10,904 nucleotides of DNA from JBBAFB01 sp041655595. GTDB lineage: Bacteria > Bacillota > DULZ01. Below the pieces are notes generated by a model. It was not told the DNA's origin and searched no databases. It saw only the letters and a program-made list of their open reading frames with translations. The first letter of the stretch is position 1, and each line of letters starts with the position of its first letter. A program made the position numbers and the translations under genes. Shown piece after piece: positions 1 through 6,561 of the stretch. The DNA is taken from positions 1 through 10,904 of the forward strand of contig JBBAFB010000071.1 of NCBI GenBank assembly GCA_041655595.1, in the 5' to 3' direction.

Positions 1-250
1 ATCTGATTTAAGATTGCGGGATGTGGTGAATATTGTAGATGGCAGGCGGTTGGGAATTATCAAGGATATAGATCTTGATCTGGAAGAAGGAAAAGTAAAA
101 TCAATTATTTTACCCAGCACAGGCCGCTTTATGGGTTTTTTGAATAAAAATGACGATATGGTCATTCCTTGGGAAAGAATAAAAAAGCTGGGGGTAGATG
201 TGATTTTGGTGGAGCTGCCTAATTATACGGAACCAAAGAGTCGGTATTAA
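1..250 (+). CDS. ylmC: YlmC/YmxH family PRC-barrel sporulation-type protein (5' end cut by window)
   Basis: The reading frame is open from the left edge (first whole codon at 2) and ends in TAA at 248-250. A TTG at 14 could be read as a start, but the residues before it (S-D-L-R) fit the family's N-terminus, so the gene most likely begins outside the window. About 82 residues are visible, close to the usual 80-90. The conserved features are the V-V-N-x-x-D-G-R-R-L-G segment, the D-I-D-x-D-L turn, the G-K-V-K-S-I-I-L-P strand, and M-V-I-P-W-x-x-I-K-K-L-G near the end. These match the small PRC-barrel YlmC/YmxH proteins. In Bacillus this gene lies just downstream of sigE-sigG and ahead of ylmD, in keeping with its position here. 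Molecular function is not established; a link to sporulation is inferred from family naming and context. Confidence 0.85.
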   Translation, partial: SDLRLRDVVNIVDGRRLGIIKDIDLDLEEGKVKSIILPSTGRFMGFLNKNDDMVIPWERIKKLGVDVILVELPNYTEPKSRY

Positions 251-290
251 AAAACAAGCTTTCCCGTTAATGGCGGCTTGTTTTTTAAAT
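249..290 (+). terminator. Rho-independent terminator after ylmC
   Basis: An 11-bp perfect stem pairs 249-259 (AAAAAACAAGC) with 276-286 (GCTTGTTTTTT) around a 16-nt loop. The 3' arm is itself the T-tract. It starts within the ylmC stop codon and separates ylmC from the nrd operon. The A/T-rich 5' arm means it could also act weakly in the reverse direction. Confidence 0.8.
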
Positions 291-355
291 TTTAACTACT
301 ACTTTTGTTGGTTTAAAATATTTGATTTGATATCCTCAAAACGGTCTTTTAGTTG

Positions 356-384
356 TTGACATACCATATATAGTAGATTATACT
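356..384 (+). promoter_or_regulatory. SigA-type promoter of nrdRDG
   Basis: A perfect -35 box TTGACA (356-361) is followed, after exactly 17 bp, by TATACT (379-384), one mismatch from TATAAT. Transcription should start near 391. It follows the ylmC terminator and precedes nrdR. NrdR boxes overlap both the spacer and the expected start site. Bases 291-355 upstream show no other recognisable signal. Confidence 0.88.
361..376 (+). promoter_or_regulatory. NrdR box 1 (promoter-proximal operator)
   Basis: The 16-mer ATACCATATATAGTAG matches the NrdR-box consensus as I recall it (ACACwATATATwGTGT) at 12 of 16 positions, including the central ATATAT core and the GT of the right arm. It lies between the -35 and -10 elements, so bound repressor would block RNA polymerase. 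The 31-bp offset from box 2 supports it. Confidence 0.75.
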
Positions 385-391
385 ATTTATG

Positions 392-407
392 ACACTACAT
401 ATTGTTT
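392..407 (+). promoter_or_regulatory. NrdR box 2 (start-site operator)
   Basis: The 16-mer ACACTACATATTGTTT matches the NrdR-box consensus (ACACwATATATwGTGT) at 14 of 16 positions. It begins at the predicted transcription start, exactly 31 bp downstream of box 1. Three helical turns is the usual spacing of paired NrdR boxes and places both on the same DNA face for cooperative binding. Confidence 0.82.
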
Positions 408-425
408 TACTGGAGGGGGTTTTTT

Positions 426-884
426 ATGAAATGTCCTTTCTGCGAGCATCTGGATTCTAGGGTGCAGGATTCTAGGCCGGCCGAAGAGGGAGCCACTATT
501 CGCCGGCGGCGTGAATGCTTGGCTTGTGGGAGGCGCTTTACAACTTACGAAAAAGTGGAGGCATTGCCCCTGATTGTAGTTAAGAAAAATGGACAAAGGG
601 AAGTTTTTGATTCGGACAAGCTTTTAATGGGGGTAATTAAGGCTTGCGAAAAACGACCGGTGGAAATGGCGAAATTAGAAAAGATGGTTAATGATATAGA
701 AAAAGAATTAGCCAACGCCATGGTAAGGGAAATTTCCAGCCAGACGATCGGTGAACTGGTCATGGAGAGGCTTAAAGAAATAGATAAAGTAGCTTATGTG
801 AGATTCGCTTCTGTCTATCGCGAATTTAAAGACCTACAATCTTTTGCAAGGGAATTGGAGGAGCTATTACAAAGGAACAGTTAA
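426..884 (+). CDS. nrdR: Transcriptional repressor NrdR
   Basis: A 152-residue zinc-ribbon/ATP-cone repressor of ribonucleotide reductase genes. It senses ATP versus dATP and binds NrdR boxes. The N-terminal zinc ribbon has Cys3, Cys6, Cys31 and Cys34 (CPFC and CLAC), with the family's V-Q-D-S-R and basic R-R-R-R-E-C runs between them. FTTYE follows at 38-42, and the ATP-cone covers roughly residues 46-138 (V-V-K-K-N-G-Q-R-E-V-F onward). Length matches the usual 150-160. ATG at 426 is chosen because the protein then opens with the family's M-K-C-P-F-C and sits 6 nt from a TGGAGGGGG ribosome site (411-419). A TTG at 402 would add eight unrelated residues and overlap the operator. It is the first gene of nrdR-nrdD-nrdG, and two boxes over its promoter predict autoregulation. 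Confidence 0.96.
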   Translation: MKCPFCEHLDSRVQDSRPAEEGATIRRRRECLACGRRFTTYEKVEALPLIVVKKNGQREVFDSDKLLMGVIKACEKRPVEMAKLEKMVNDIEKELANAMVREISSQTIGELVMERLKEIDKVAYVRFASVYREFKDLQSFARELEELLQRNS

Positions 885-896
885 GGGGGTTTTGAT

Positions 897-2909
897 TTGT
901 TAGCACAGATTAAAAAAAGAGATGGACGGGTTGTTGATTTTTATGAAAGCAAGATAACCAATGCAATTTTGAAGGCAGCTGAATCCGTTGGAGGCCATGA
1001 TCGGGAAACTGCCTTTTCACTAACCCTTGAGGTATTAAGAGAACTAAAAAGACTTTACGGAGATAATTTATTCTCAGTAGAAGATGTGCAAGATGTGGTA
1101 GAAAAGGTTCTGATTGAAAACGGGCATGCCAGGACGGCAAAAGCCTATATTTTGTATCGGGCTAAAAGAAATCGCATTAGGGATGCAAAATCGGATTTAA
1201 TGGATGCGGTAGAGGAAATTTTAAAAGAAACAAATCGTGAAAATGCTAATGTCAGTAATTCTCCTTCTGCCAAAATGCTGCAAATTGCCAGTGCCGCCAG
1301 CAAGAACTATTATTTAAGCAGAGTTATCCCGGAAGATTTTTCACAGGCACATAGAGAAGGAAGGATTCATATTCATGATCTAGACTTTTATTCAAAAACC
1401 TTGACTTGTCTTCATATTCCCTTGAAGAGATTATTGACTGAAGGATTTAACAATGGCCATGGCTATATTAGGCCACCCAAGAGACCGGGCTCCGCCACTG
1501 CTTTGGCGGCCATTATTTTGCAAAGTTCACAAAACGATATGCATGGAGGGCAATCCTTTGCTTTCTTTGACAGAGATATGGCTTCTTTTGTGGAGGCTGC
1601 CGATGAAGATGAAACATATCAAGCGATGGAGGCTTTTATTTATAACTTGAATTCTATGCATTCCCGGGCAGGAGCCCAAGTTCCCTTTAGTAGCGTAAAC
1701 TTGGGGGCAGATACCAGCGAAAGCGGTAGAAAAGTGACCAGAAATCTTTTGTTAGCTTATGAAAAAGGTCTTGGTAAGGGAGAGACTCCTATTTTTCCCA
1801 ACATTTTGTTTCGTCTTAAAAAGGGAGTAAATTTTCTGCCAGGGGACCCCAATTACGATCTTTTTCAATTGGCTTTGAGGGTAGCCGGAAAAAGAATGAA
1901 TCCCACCTTTAGTTTTATGGATTCTTCTTTTAATAAACAATATGGTGACGAAGTTGCTTATATGGGCTGCCGTACAAGAGTAATAGCCAATGTTAATGGA
2001 CCGGAAGTCTCTGACGGGAGGGGCAATCTTTCCTTTACATCAATTAACTTGCCTCGTTTAGCCATCGTATCAAACGGGGACTTGGAGGTTTTTTACGAGA
2101 AACTGGAAGAAACCATGAGGTTGGTTATGAAACAACTTTACCACCGTTATGAAATCCAAAGGAATTTAAAAGTTAAGGATATGCCTTTCTTGATGGGACA
2201 AGGACTTTATCAGGATTCTCAGGACAAAAAAATGGAAGATACTATAGAGGAAATGGTTAAACACGGCACCCTCTCGCTGGGTTTTATAGGTCTTGCGGAA
2301 GCATTAGTTGCTTTAGTCGGCAAGCATCATGGGGAATCTGCCGAGAGCCAGTCTCTTGGACTGGAAATTGTAGCTAGGATGCGCAAAATTGTGGATGGCT
2401 TTGTAGAAGCAAAGCAGTTGAACTATACCCTGTTAGCAACACCGGCGGAAGGGCTCTCCGGCCGATTTGTAGCCATTGATCGGGATCGTTTCGGGACCAT
2501 ACCGGGAATTACAGATAAAGAATATTATACGAATTCTTTTCATATTCCGGTAGACTTTCCCATTGCCAGCTTTGATAAAATATCTCTGGAGGGGCCTTAT
2601 CACAAATACTGTAATGCAGGGCATATCAGCTATGTGGAAATGTCGTCCCCTCCCAATGGAAATATTGAAGCTATGGAGGCTGTTGTCAGGCATATGGCGG
2701 AAAGTGATATGGGCTATGCCGGCATTAACTTTCCCATTGATTTTTGTACGAATTGCTCTTTCCAAGGGGTAATCAATGAGGATAACTGTCCTGTTTGTAA
2801 GAGCACAGAAATTAAGCGTATTAGAAGGATTACCGGCTATTTCAGCACGGTGGATCGGTTTAATGACGCTAAAAGAGCAGAGTTAAAGGCGAGAACTAGT
2901 CACTTCTAG
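897..2909 (+). CDS. nrdD: Anaerobic (class III) ribonucleoside-triphosphate reductase NrdD
   Basis: A 670-residue glycyl-radical enzyme that reduces ribonucleoside triphosphates to dNTPs without oxygen. An ATP-cone occupies about residues 3-95. The catalytic barrel follows with Cys171 (T-C-L-H-I-P), M-H-G-G-Q-S at 215-220, and Cys358 in M-G-C-R-T, the likely thiyl-radical cysteine. N-L-P-R at 384-387 is also typical. The C-terminus carries a Cys4 zinc site (617, 620, 631, 634) and the radical loop R-R-I-T-G-Y with Gly647. Having both Cys171 and Cys358, with Asn384 in the S-I-N-L-P-R segment, fits the formate-using type, but that is inference. The start is TTG 897, with AAGGGGG (883-889) seven bases before it; the protein then opens L-A-Q-I-K-K-R-D-G-R as family members do. 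It lies 12 bp after nrdR and 12 bp before nrdG. A homologue with its own ATP-cone is allosterically regulated by dATP. Confidence 0.97.
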   Translation: MLAQIKKRDGRVVDFYESKITNAILKAAESVGGHDRETAFSLTLEVLRELKRLYGDNLFSVEDVQDVVEKVLIENGHARTAKAYILYRAKRNRIRDAKSDLMDAVEEILKETNRENANVSNSPSAKMLQIASAASKNYYLSRVIPEDFSQAHREGRIHIHDLDFYSKTLTCLHIPLKRLLTEGFNNGHGYIRPPKRPGSATALAAIILQSSQNDMHGGQSFAFFDRDMASFVEAADEDETYQAMEAFIYNLNSMHSRAGAQVPFSSVNLGADTSESGRKVTRNLLLAYEKGLGKGETPIFPNILFRLKKGVNFLPGDPNYDLFQLALRVAGKRMNPTFSFMDSSFNKQYGDEVAYMGCRTRVIANVNGPEVSDGRGNLSFTSINLPRLAIVSNGDLEVFYEKLEETMRLVMKQLYHRYEIQRNLKVKDMPFLMGQGLYQDSQDKKMEDTIEEMVKHGTLSLGFIGLAEALVALVGKHHGESAESQSLGLEIVARMRKIVDGFVEAKQLNYTLLATPAEGLSGRFVAIDRDRFGTIPGITDKEYYTNSFHIPVDFPIASFDKISLEGPYHKYCNAGHISYVEMSSPPNGNIEAMEAVVRHMAESDMGYAGINFPIDFCTNCSFQGVINEDNCPVCKSTEIKRIRRITGYFSTVDRFNDAKRAELKARTSHF

Positions 2910-2921
2910 GGAGTGAAGATA

Positions 2922-3422
2922 ATGGAACTAAGGATTAGCGGAGTAGTGAAGGAAAGCGTGGTAGATGGTCCTGGCATCAGGTATGTTGTTTTTACTCAAG
3001 GTTGCCCACATAAATGCCCGGGTTGCCATAATCCTGATACCCACGATTTCGGTGGGGGTAAATTGGTTGCTATCGAAAAAATACTTGCCGATATAAAAAA
3101 AGACCCTTTGCTAAAAGGGGTGACCTTTTCAGGAGGGGAACCCTTTTTACAGGCAAAACCTCTTGTTTTTTTGGGAAAGATGCTTAAGGACTTGGATTAT
3201 GATATTATCACATATACGGGCTATATCTACGAAGATCTTTTAAATAAAGCCAAGGAGGAGCCCGATTACCTTGAGCTGTTGAAAGTTACGGATGTGTTAA
3301 TTGACGGGCCATTTATACTTGAACAGAGGGATTTAAACTTACTATATAGGGGCTCCGCCAATCAAAGAATTATTGATATTCCCCGTTCTCTTGAAACAGG
3401 AGAAACAGTTGTAAAAAACTAA
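2922..3422 (+). CDS. nrdG: Anaerobic ribonucleotide reductase activating protein NrdG (radical SAM)
   Basis: A 166-residue radical-SAM activase. It uses a [4Fe-4S] cluster and S-adenosylmethionine to generate the glycyl radical on NrdD. The cluster motif C-P-H-K-C-P-G-C has Cys28, Cys32 and Cys35 in the CxxxCxxC pattern. D-G-P-G-I-R precedes it at 15-20, and the SAM-binding F-S-G-G-E-P lies at 69-74. V-L-I-D-G-P-F sits in the C-terminal part, and R-G-S-A-N-Q-R-I-I-D is the expected ending. ATG 2922 is preferred because AGGGAG (2908-2913) is eight bases upstream. A GTG at 2913 is in frame but lies within that ribosome site and would add only three residues. The gene is coupled to nrdD (12-bp gap) and is followed at once by a terminator. 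Confidence 0.96.
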   Translation: MELRISGVVKESVVDGPGIRYVVFTQGCPHKCPGCHNPDTHDFGGGKLVAIEKILADIKKDPLLKGVTFSGGEPFLQAKPLVFLGKMLKDLDYDIITYTGYIYEDLLNKAKEEPDYLELLKVTDVLIDGPFILEQRDLNLLYRGSANQRIIDIPRSLETGETVVKN

Positions 3423-3426
3423 CAGC

Positions 3427-3459
3427 AAAGGTTTTGGTCCAAACGGCCGAAACCTTTTT
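3427..3459 (+). terminator. Rho-independent terminator of the nrdRDG operon
   Basis: A 13-bp stem pairs 3427-3439 with 3445-3457, including two G-T wobbles, around a CAAAC loop (3440-3444). The T-run is 3455-3459 with further pyrimidines beyond. It begins five bases after the nrdG stop and isolates the nrd operon from the ylm genes downstream. Confidence 0.9.
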
Positions 3460-3468
3460 CCTTTCCCC

Positions 3469-3497
3469 TTTCCTGCAAAGGACTTCTAAGATATAAT
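3469..3497 (+). promoter_or_regulatory. Candidate promoter for pgeF/ylmD
   Basis: A perfect TATAAT (3492-3497) sits about 30 bp before the pgeF start and just after the nrd terminator, so a promoter is needed here. The -35 region at 17-bp spacing (TTTCCT, 3469-3474) is poor and no extended TG is present. It may depend on an activator or on another sigma factor; the assignment rests mainly on the -10 box and location. Confidence 0.45.
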
Positions 3498-3527
3498 AAT
3501 AATCAAAATCAGCCCATGAGGTGACCC

Positions 3528-4379
3528 ATGTTCCAAAGAAAAGAAAGTAATGGTCTAGTATATTTTACAATTCCCTGTTTTAATGAGACAAACCAGCTAA
3601 TTCACGGTTTTACTTCCCGAATTGGCGGAGTCAGTTCTCAACCGTATGAAAGCCTAAACTTGGGATTTACTGTAGGGGATAGCCCCTCGGCGGTTTTGCA
3701 AAATCGCCGGCAAATTGCAAAGACCTTAGGTTTTCCCTTGGAGGACCTGGTGGCGGCAAAGCAAGTCCACCGTGACAAGATTGCCATTGTTACATACAAG
3801 GACAAGGGGAAAGGTGCATTAAAGTATGAGGATGCTATAGAAGACACCGATGCCCTAATCACCATCGAAAAAAATTTGCCCCTTAGTACCTATTACGCGG
3901 ATTGTGTGCCTATTTTTATTTTAGACACCGCAACCCCTGCCATTGGACTGGCCCATGCGGGCTGGAAAGGAACGGCGCTTAAAATAGGTGCAAAAACGGT
4001 TATAAAAATGGGAATGGTCTTTGGCACAGAAAAGAAGAACTTGAAAGTTGCTATCGGGCCCGGTATCGGTCCCTGCTGCTACCAGGTTGATGATAGGATT
4101 CGGACGGCATTTTTAAAAGAATTTCTGGCCGCTATAAAATACTTTCGGAATTCAACGCCGGGCCATTGGCAGCTTAACCTGTGGGAAGCAAATAGGGACA
4201 GTTTAATGGAGGTCGGCCTGTCGGAAGGGCAAATAATTAACAGCAAGATCTGTACCGCCTGTAATACGGAGTTGTTTTTTTCTCATCGCAAAGAACAAGG
4301 TCTGACAGGAAGAATGGCGGCCCTGATGATGTTGAAAACCGGAACGGAAACGAGTGAAAGCGATGTCTGTTACGATTAA
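3528..4379 (+). CDS. pgeF: Laccase-domain protein PgeF/YlmD (YfiH family)
   Basis: A 283-residue member of the YfiH/YlmD family, formerly called polyphenol oxidase or multicopper laccase. Family members act as purine nucleoside phosphorylases/deaminases, and E. coli PgeF edits a peptidoglycan precursor. The three metal/active-site residues are present: His81 in K-Q-V-H, Cys126 in A-D-C-V-P and His143 in A-H-A-G-W-K-G. Other family blocks are H-G-F-T-S-R-x-G-G-V-S (26-36), N-L-G-F-T-V-G-D (44-51), I-G-P-G-I-G-P-C-C-Y (176-185) and F-F-S-H-R near 250. ATG 3528 has GAGGTG (3518-3523) four bases upstream, and the next in-frame upstream ATG hits a stop. In Bacillus ylmD follows ylmC, but here the nrd operon lies between them. 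The 3' end overlaps the next gene, pointing to translational coupling. Which substrate it uses here cannot be told from the sequence. Confidence 0.93.
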   Translation: MFQRKESNGLVYFTIPCFNETNQLIHGFTSRIGGVSSQPYESLNLGFTVGDSPSAVLQNRRQIAKTLGFPLEDLVAAKQVHRDKIAIVTYKDKGKGALKYEDAIEDTDALITIEKNLPLSTYYADCVPIFILDTATPAIGLAHAGWKGTALKIGAKTVIKMGMVFGTEKKNLKVAIGPGIGPCCYQVDDRIRTAFLKEFLAAIKYFRNSTPGHWQLNLWEANRDSLMEVGLSEGQIINSKICTACNTELFFSHRKEQGLTGRMAALMMLKTGTETSESDVCYD

Positions 4380-5304
4380 AAAAACAACCGGGAAAAAAAC
4401 CGTGAGAAAAAGGAAAAGAACCGGGTTAAGATTTGTATTTTACCTTGTTTTAATAGGAATAGTTGTCTACTTTGCTTATGAGCCCTTAGAGGGGCTAATT
4501 GCTCGCAAATTTGCAGAGGTATATGAAGCCGAAATCGGAGTAGTGGAACGGGAATTGCTAGTTCCCAATGCATTACTTGTGAGGGATGAAACCCTTCTTT
4601 TTGCACCGGAGTCGGGCGTTTTAATTATTTTGGCACCCGAAGGGAAAAGGGTAGCTGAAAAAGAATTGTTGGCACGTATTCAAACCCCCCAGGGCCAACT
4701 AAAAGAAGTAATTGCCGTGAGGTCGGGAATAGTATGTTACCACCTTGATGGTTTGGAAGGGGTAGTTGATTCCGCTGAAACGCCTTTTTCCGGAATTGCC
4801 GCAGAAAGGCTTGTAGCCTTCGAATTAAAAGAAAATAAACAGGGGACACAGCTAATTAAAGGACAGCCCCTGCTTAAGTTGGTAAATAATCTGAAATCAA
4901 TGTATTTAAGGATAAAGTTTGATTCAATGTATTTGGAGGATTTTCCGCCGGAAGGTAAAAGGGTTATTTTTAGAGTTGGGGGGCAGGAATTTAGTGCTAT
5001 TGTTAAGGAGATACTTTCTCAGGGGGTTAATGTTTTTGCCGTTTTGGAGCTGAATAAAGGGGAATTCCTGCATGAAAGGGAGCTGGATGTTAATTTGGTC
5101 CTGAAAACAGCCAAAGGGATTAAAATACCTAACACGGCTTTGATCGAAACAGGGGAGGACAAGGCTGTTTATAAAGTTTTTGCAACCGGCCACCGTTTAA
5201 CACCTGTCAGGATACTTTTGCAGAATCAGGAGTATGCCATTGTAGAGGGTTTATCCAGGGGAGATCGAATAGTTCGCTATCCTGATAAAATTAAAGGTTT
5301 CTAA
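4363..5304 (+). CDS. HlyD-like membrane-anchored adaptor protein, function unknown
   Basis: 313 residues. A very basic cytoplasmic N-terminus (K/R-rich, 6-19) is followed by a single membrane helix at about 22-39, so the rest should lie outside the membrane. Residues 66-106 (A-P-E-S-G-V-L then G-K-R-V-A-E-K-E-L-L) and 118-135 (V-R-S-G-I-V) look like the two halves of a barrel-sandwich domain. A beta-barrel-like part follows (about 165-250), then an I-P-N-T-A-L-I segment (255-261) and a C-terminal G-L-S-R-G-D-R-I-V typical of membrane-fusion adaptors. The long coiled-coil hairpin of transport adaptors is missing. No pump gene lies nearby. The start overlaps pgeF by 17 bases; ATG 4363 is preferred over GTG 4354, though both ribosome sites are weak. 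The fold assignment is moderate and the role is unknown; context suggests envelope or division. Confidence 0.75.
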   Translation: MSVTIKKTTGKKTVRKRKRTGLRFVFYLVLIGIVVYFAYEPLEGLIARKFAEVYEAEIGVVERELLVPNALLVRDETLLFAPESGVLIILAPEGKRVAEKELLARIQTPQGQLKEVIAVRSGIVCYHLDGLEGVVDSAETPFSGIAAERLVAFELKENKQGTQLIKGQPLLKLVNNLKSMYLRIKFDSMYLEDFPPEGKRVIFRVGGQEFSAIVKEILSQGVNVFAVLELNKGEFLHERELDVNLVLKTAKGIKIPNTALIETGEDKAVYKVFATGHRLTPVRILLQNQEYAIVEGLSRGDRIVRYPDKIKGF

Positions 5305-5346
5305 GGTGATGACATTTTAGGAATAGTTATCAGCCCTCGTTAAATA

Positions 5347-5376
5347 TTAGCAGGATTCTATTTTAATTTGTAGAAT
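5347..5376 (+). promoter_or_regulatory. Candidate promoter with overlapping inverted repeat upstream of ylmE
   Basis: TTAGCA (5347-5352) and TAGAAT (5371-5376) are separated by 18 bp and resemble -35 and -10 boxes at 4/6 and 5/6. The same stretch contains an exact 6-bp inverted repeat, ATTCTA (5355-5360) and TAGAAT (5371-5376). It lies in the 97-bp gap after the HlyD-like gene, the largest gap between genes from pgeF to divIVA. No terminator is visible in that gap. Confidence 0.35.
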
Positions 5377-5401
5377 TAATTAATGTTGGAGGCTTGACTG
5401 A

Positions 5402-6091
5402 ATGAATTCAATTGCTTCAAATCTTATTGACATAAGACAAAGGATAGCTAAAGCTGCCCAGCTTGCGGGGAAAAAACCGTCGGAAATAGGTATCGTTGGA
5501 GTAACAAAAACTGTTTCTGTTGCTGAAATACAGCATGCCCTTTCTTTGGGTATCAATAACATAGGGGAAAACAGAGTCCAGGAATTAGTAAAGAAATATG
5601 ACAGAATTAAAACAAAAGCCCAATGGCATATGATTGGCCATTTGCAAACAAACAAGGTTAGACAAATTATTGATAAGGTTGATTTGATTCATTCCCTAGA
5701 TCGCTGGTCCCTGGCCCTGGAAATAAGCAAAAGAGCGGCTTTAATTAGTAGGAAGGTACCTGTTTTAATTCAAGTTAATATAGCAAAAGAAGCAACAAAA
5801 TTTGGACTTTTGCAGGAAGAGGTAATCCCTTTTCTTCAAGAAGCTTACAAGTTGCCTAATCTTGCAATAAGAGGTCTTATGACTATGGCACCTTATGTGG
5901 AAAATCCTGAAGAGGTGCGGCAAGTTTTTAGGGAACTAGCTGCTTTATCTAAAAGAATTGCTGAACTGGGGTATCAAGAAGTAAGAATGGACTACCTATC
6001 TATGGGGATGACCAATGATTTTGAAGTTGCCATCGAAGAAGGTGCAAATTTAGTCAGAATTGGAAGCGGCATTTTTGGCAAAATTAATTAG
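5402..6091 (+). CDS. ylmE: YggS/YlmE family pyridoxal 5'-phosphate homeostasis protein
   Basis: A 229-residue single-domain PLP-binding protein with the fold of the alanine racemase N-terminal barrel. Family members have no clear enzyme activity and keep free PLP and amino-acid/keto-acid pools in balance. Lys36 in G-V-T-K-T is the expected Schiff-base lysine. Supporting family blocks are I-G-E-N-R-V-Q-E (54-61), W-H-M-I-G-H-L-Q-T-N-K (75-85), G-L-M-T-M-A-P-Y in the middle, S-M-G-M-T-N-D-F (200-207) and V-R-I-G-S-G-I-F-G (218-226), which hold the PLP phosphate. Length is normal for the family. ATG 5402 has GGAGG (5388-5392) nine bases upstream. It is 16 bp upstream of sepF, the usual ylmE-sepF order in Firmicutes. 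Confidence 0.95.
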   Translation: MNSIASNLIDIRQRIAKAAQLAGKKPSEIGIVGVTKTVSVAEIQHALSLGINNIGENRVQELVKKYDRIKTKAQWHMIGHLQTNKVRQIIDKVDLIHSLDRWSLALEISKRAALISRKVPVLIQVNIAKEATKFGLLQEEVIPFLQEAYKLPNLAIRGLMTMAPYVENPEEVRQVFRELAALSKRIAELGYQEVRMDYLSMGMTNDFEVAIEEGANLVRIGSGIFGKIN

Positions 6092-6107
6092 GAGGGAGAT
6101 TTGACAG

Positions 6108-6548
6108 ATGAAGATTATGGACAAGGTTTTGGGTTTTATAGGTTATGAGATTGATGAAGAAGAACAGACGGAATCCGTAACTGTCATTGAAAAAAGTGAT
6201 GATTTTTCCCAAAGGAACAGGCGAAATAATTTAATTGGTTTGCCAAGCCCTTCTAATGCAATGAAAATGGCGGTGGCTAAGCCCAAGGATTTCGACCAAG
6301 TACAGATGATTGCCGATCATTTGAAAAACCGCAGTCCGGTGGTAGTAAATGTGGAAGAACTGGAATTGGAAATGGCTAAAAGAATTGTAGACTTTTTAAG
6401 CGGGACCATCTATGCATTAAGCGGCAGCATTCAAAAGGTCAGCCCGGGTATTATGATTTTTTTACCTAAAAATGTGGAAATTACCGGTGATCTGGAGGAT
6501 TATCGGGGAGTTGAAGATGTATGGCCCTTAAAAGTGCCGCAATTATAA
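6108..6548 (+). CDS. sepF: Cell division protein SepF
   Basis: 146 residues. SepF binds the C-terminal tail of FtsZ, polymerises into rings and anchors FtsZ to the membrane at the septum. The first dozen residues (M-K-I-M-D-K-V-L-G-F-I-G) can form the amphipathic membrane-targeting helix. An acidic, flexible linker follows (about 14-55). The conserved SepF core runs from K-P-K-D-F-D-Q-V (58-65) through V-V-V-N (78-81), the helix E-M-A-K-R-I-V-D-F-L-S-G (88-99) and V-S-P-G-I-M-I-F-L-P (111-120). The start is ATG 6108 with GGAGGG (6091-6096) eleven bases upstream. An ATG at 6117 is too far from that site and would shorten the targeting helix. The gene lies between ylmE and proC and is likely cotranscribed with both. 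Confidence 0.95.
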   Translation: MKIMDKVLGFIGYEIDEEEQTESVTVIEKSDDFSQRNRRNNLIGLPSPSNAMKMAVAKPKDFDQVQMIADHLKNRSPVVVNVEELELEMAKRIVDFLSGTIYALSGSIQKVSPGIMIFLPKNVEITGDLEDYRGVEDVWPLKVPQL

Positions 6549-6561
6549 AGAGGTGAAGTTA

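Noticed and set aside
291..355. Small gene or structured RNA between the ylmC terminator and the nrd promoter
   Set aside because: The stretch is A/T-rich with no ribosome site plus start and no convincing stem; it reads as plain intergenic DNA.
402..425. TTG start for nrdR giving eight extra N-terminal residues
   Set aside because: It overlaps NrdR box 2 and lies upstream of the ribosome site; the family begins directly at M-K-C-P-F-C, which fits ATG 426.
2433..2765. 110-codon open frame on the minus strand inside nrdD
   Set aside because: It has no recognisable domain and no evident ribosome site, and it lies entirely opposite a strongly conserved coding region; it is a shadow frame.
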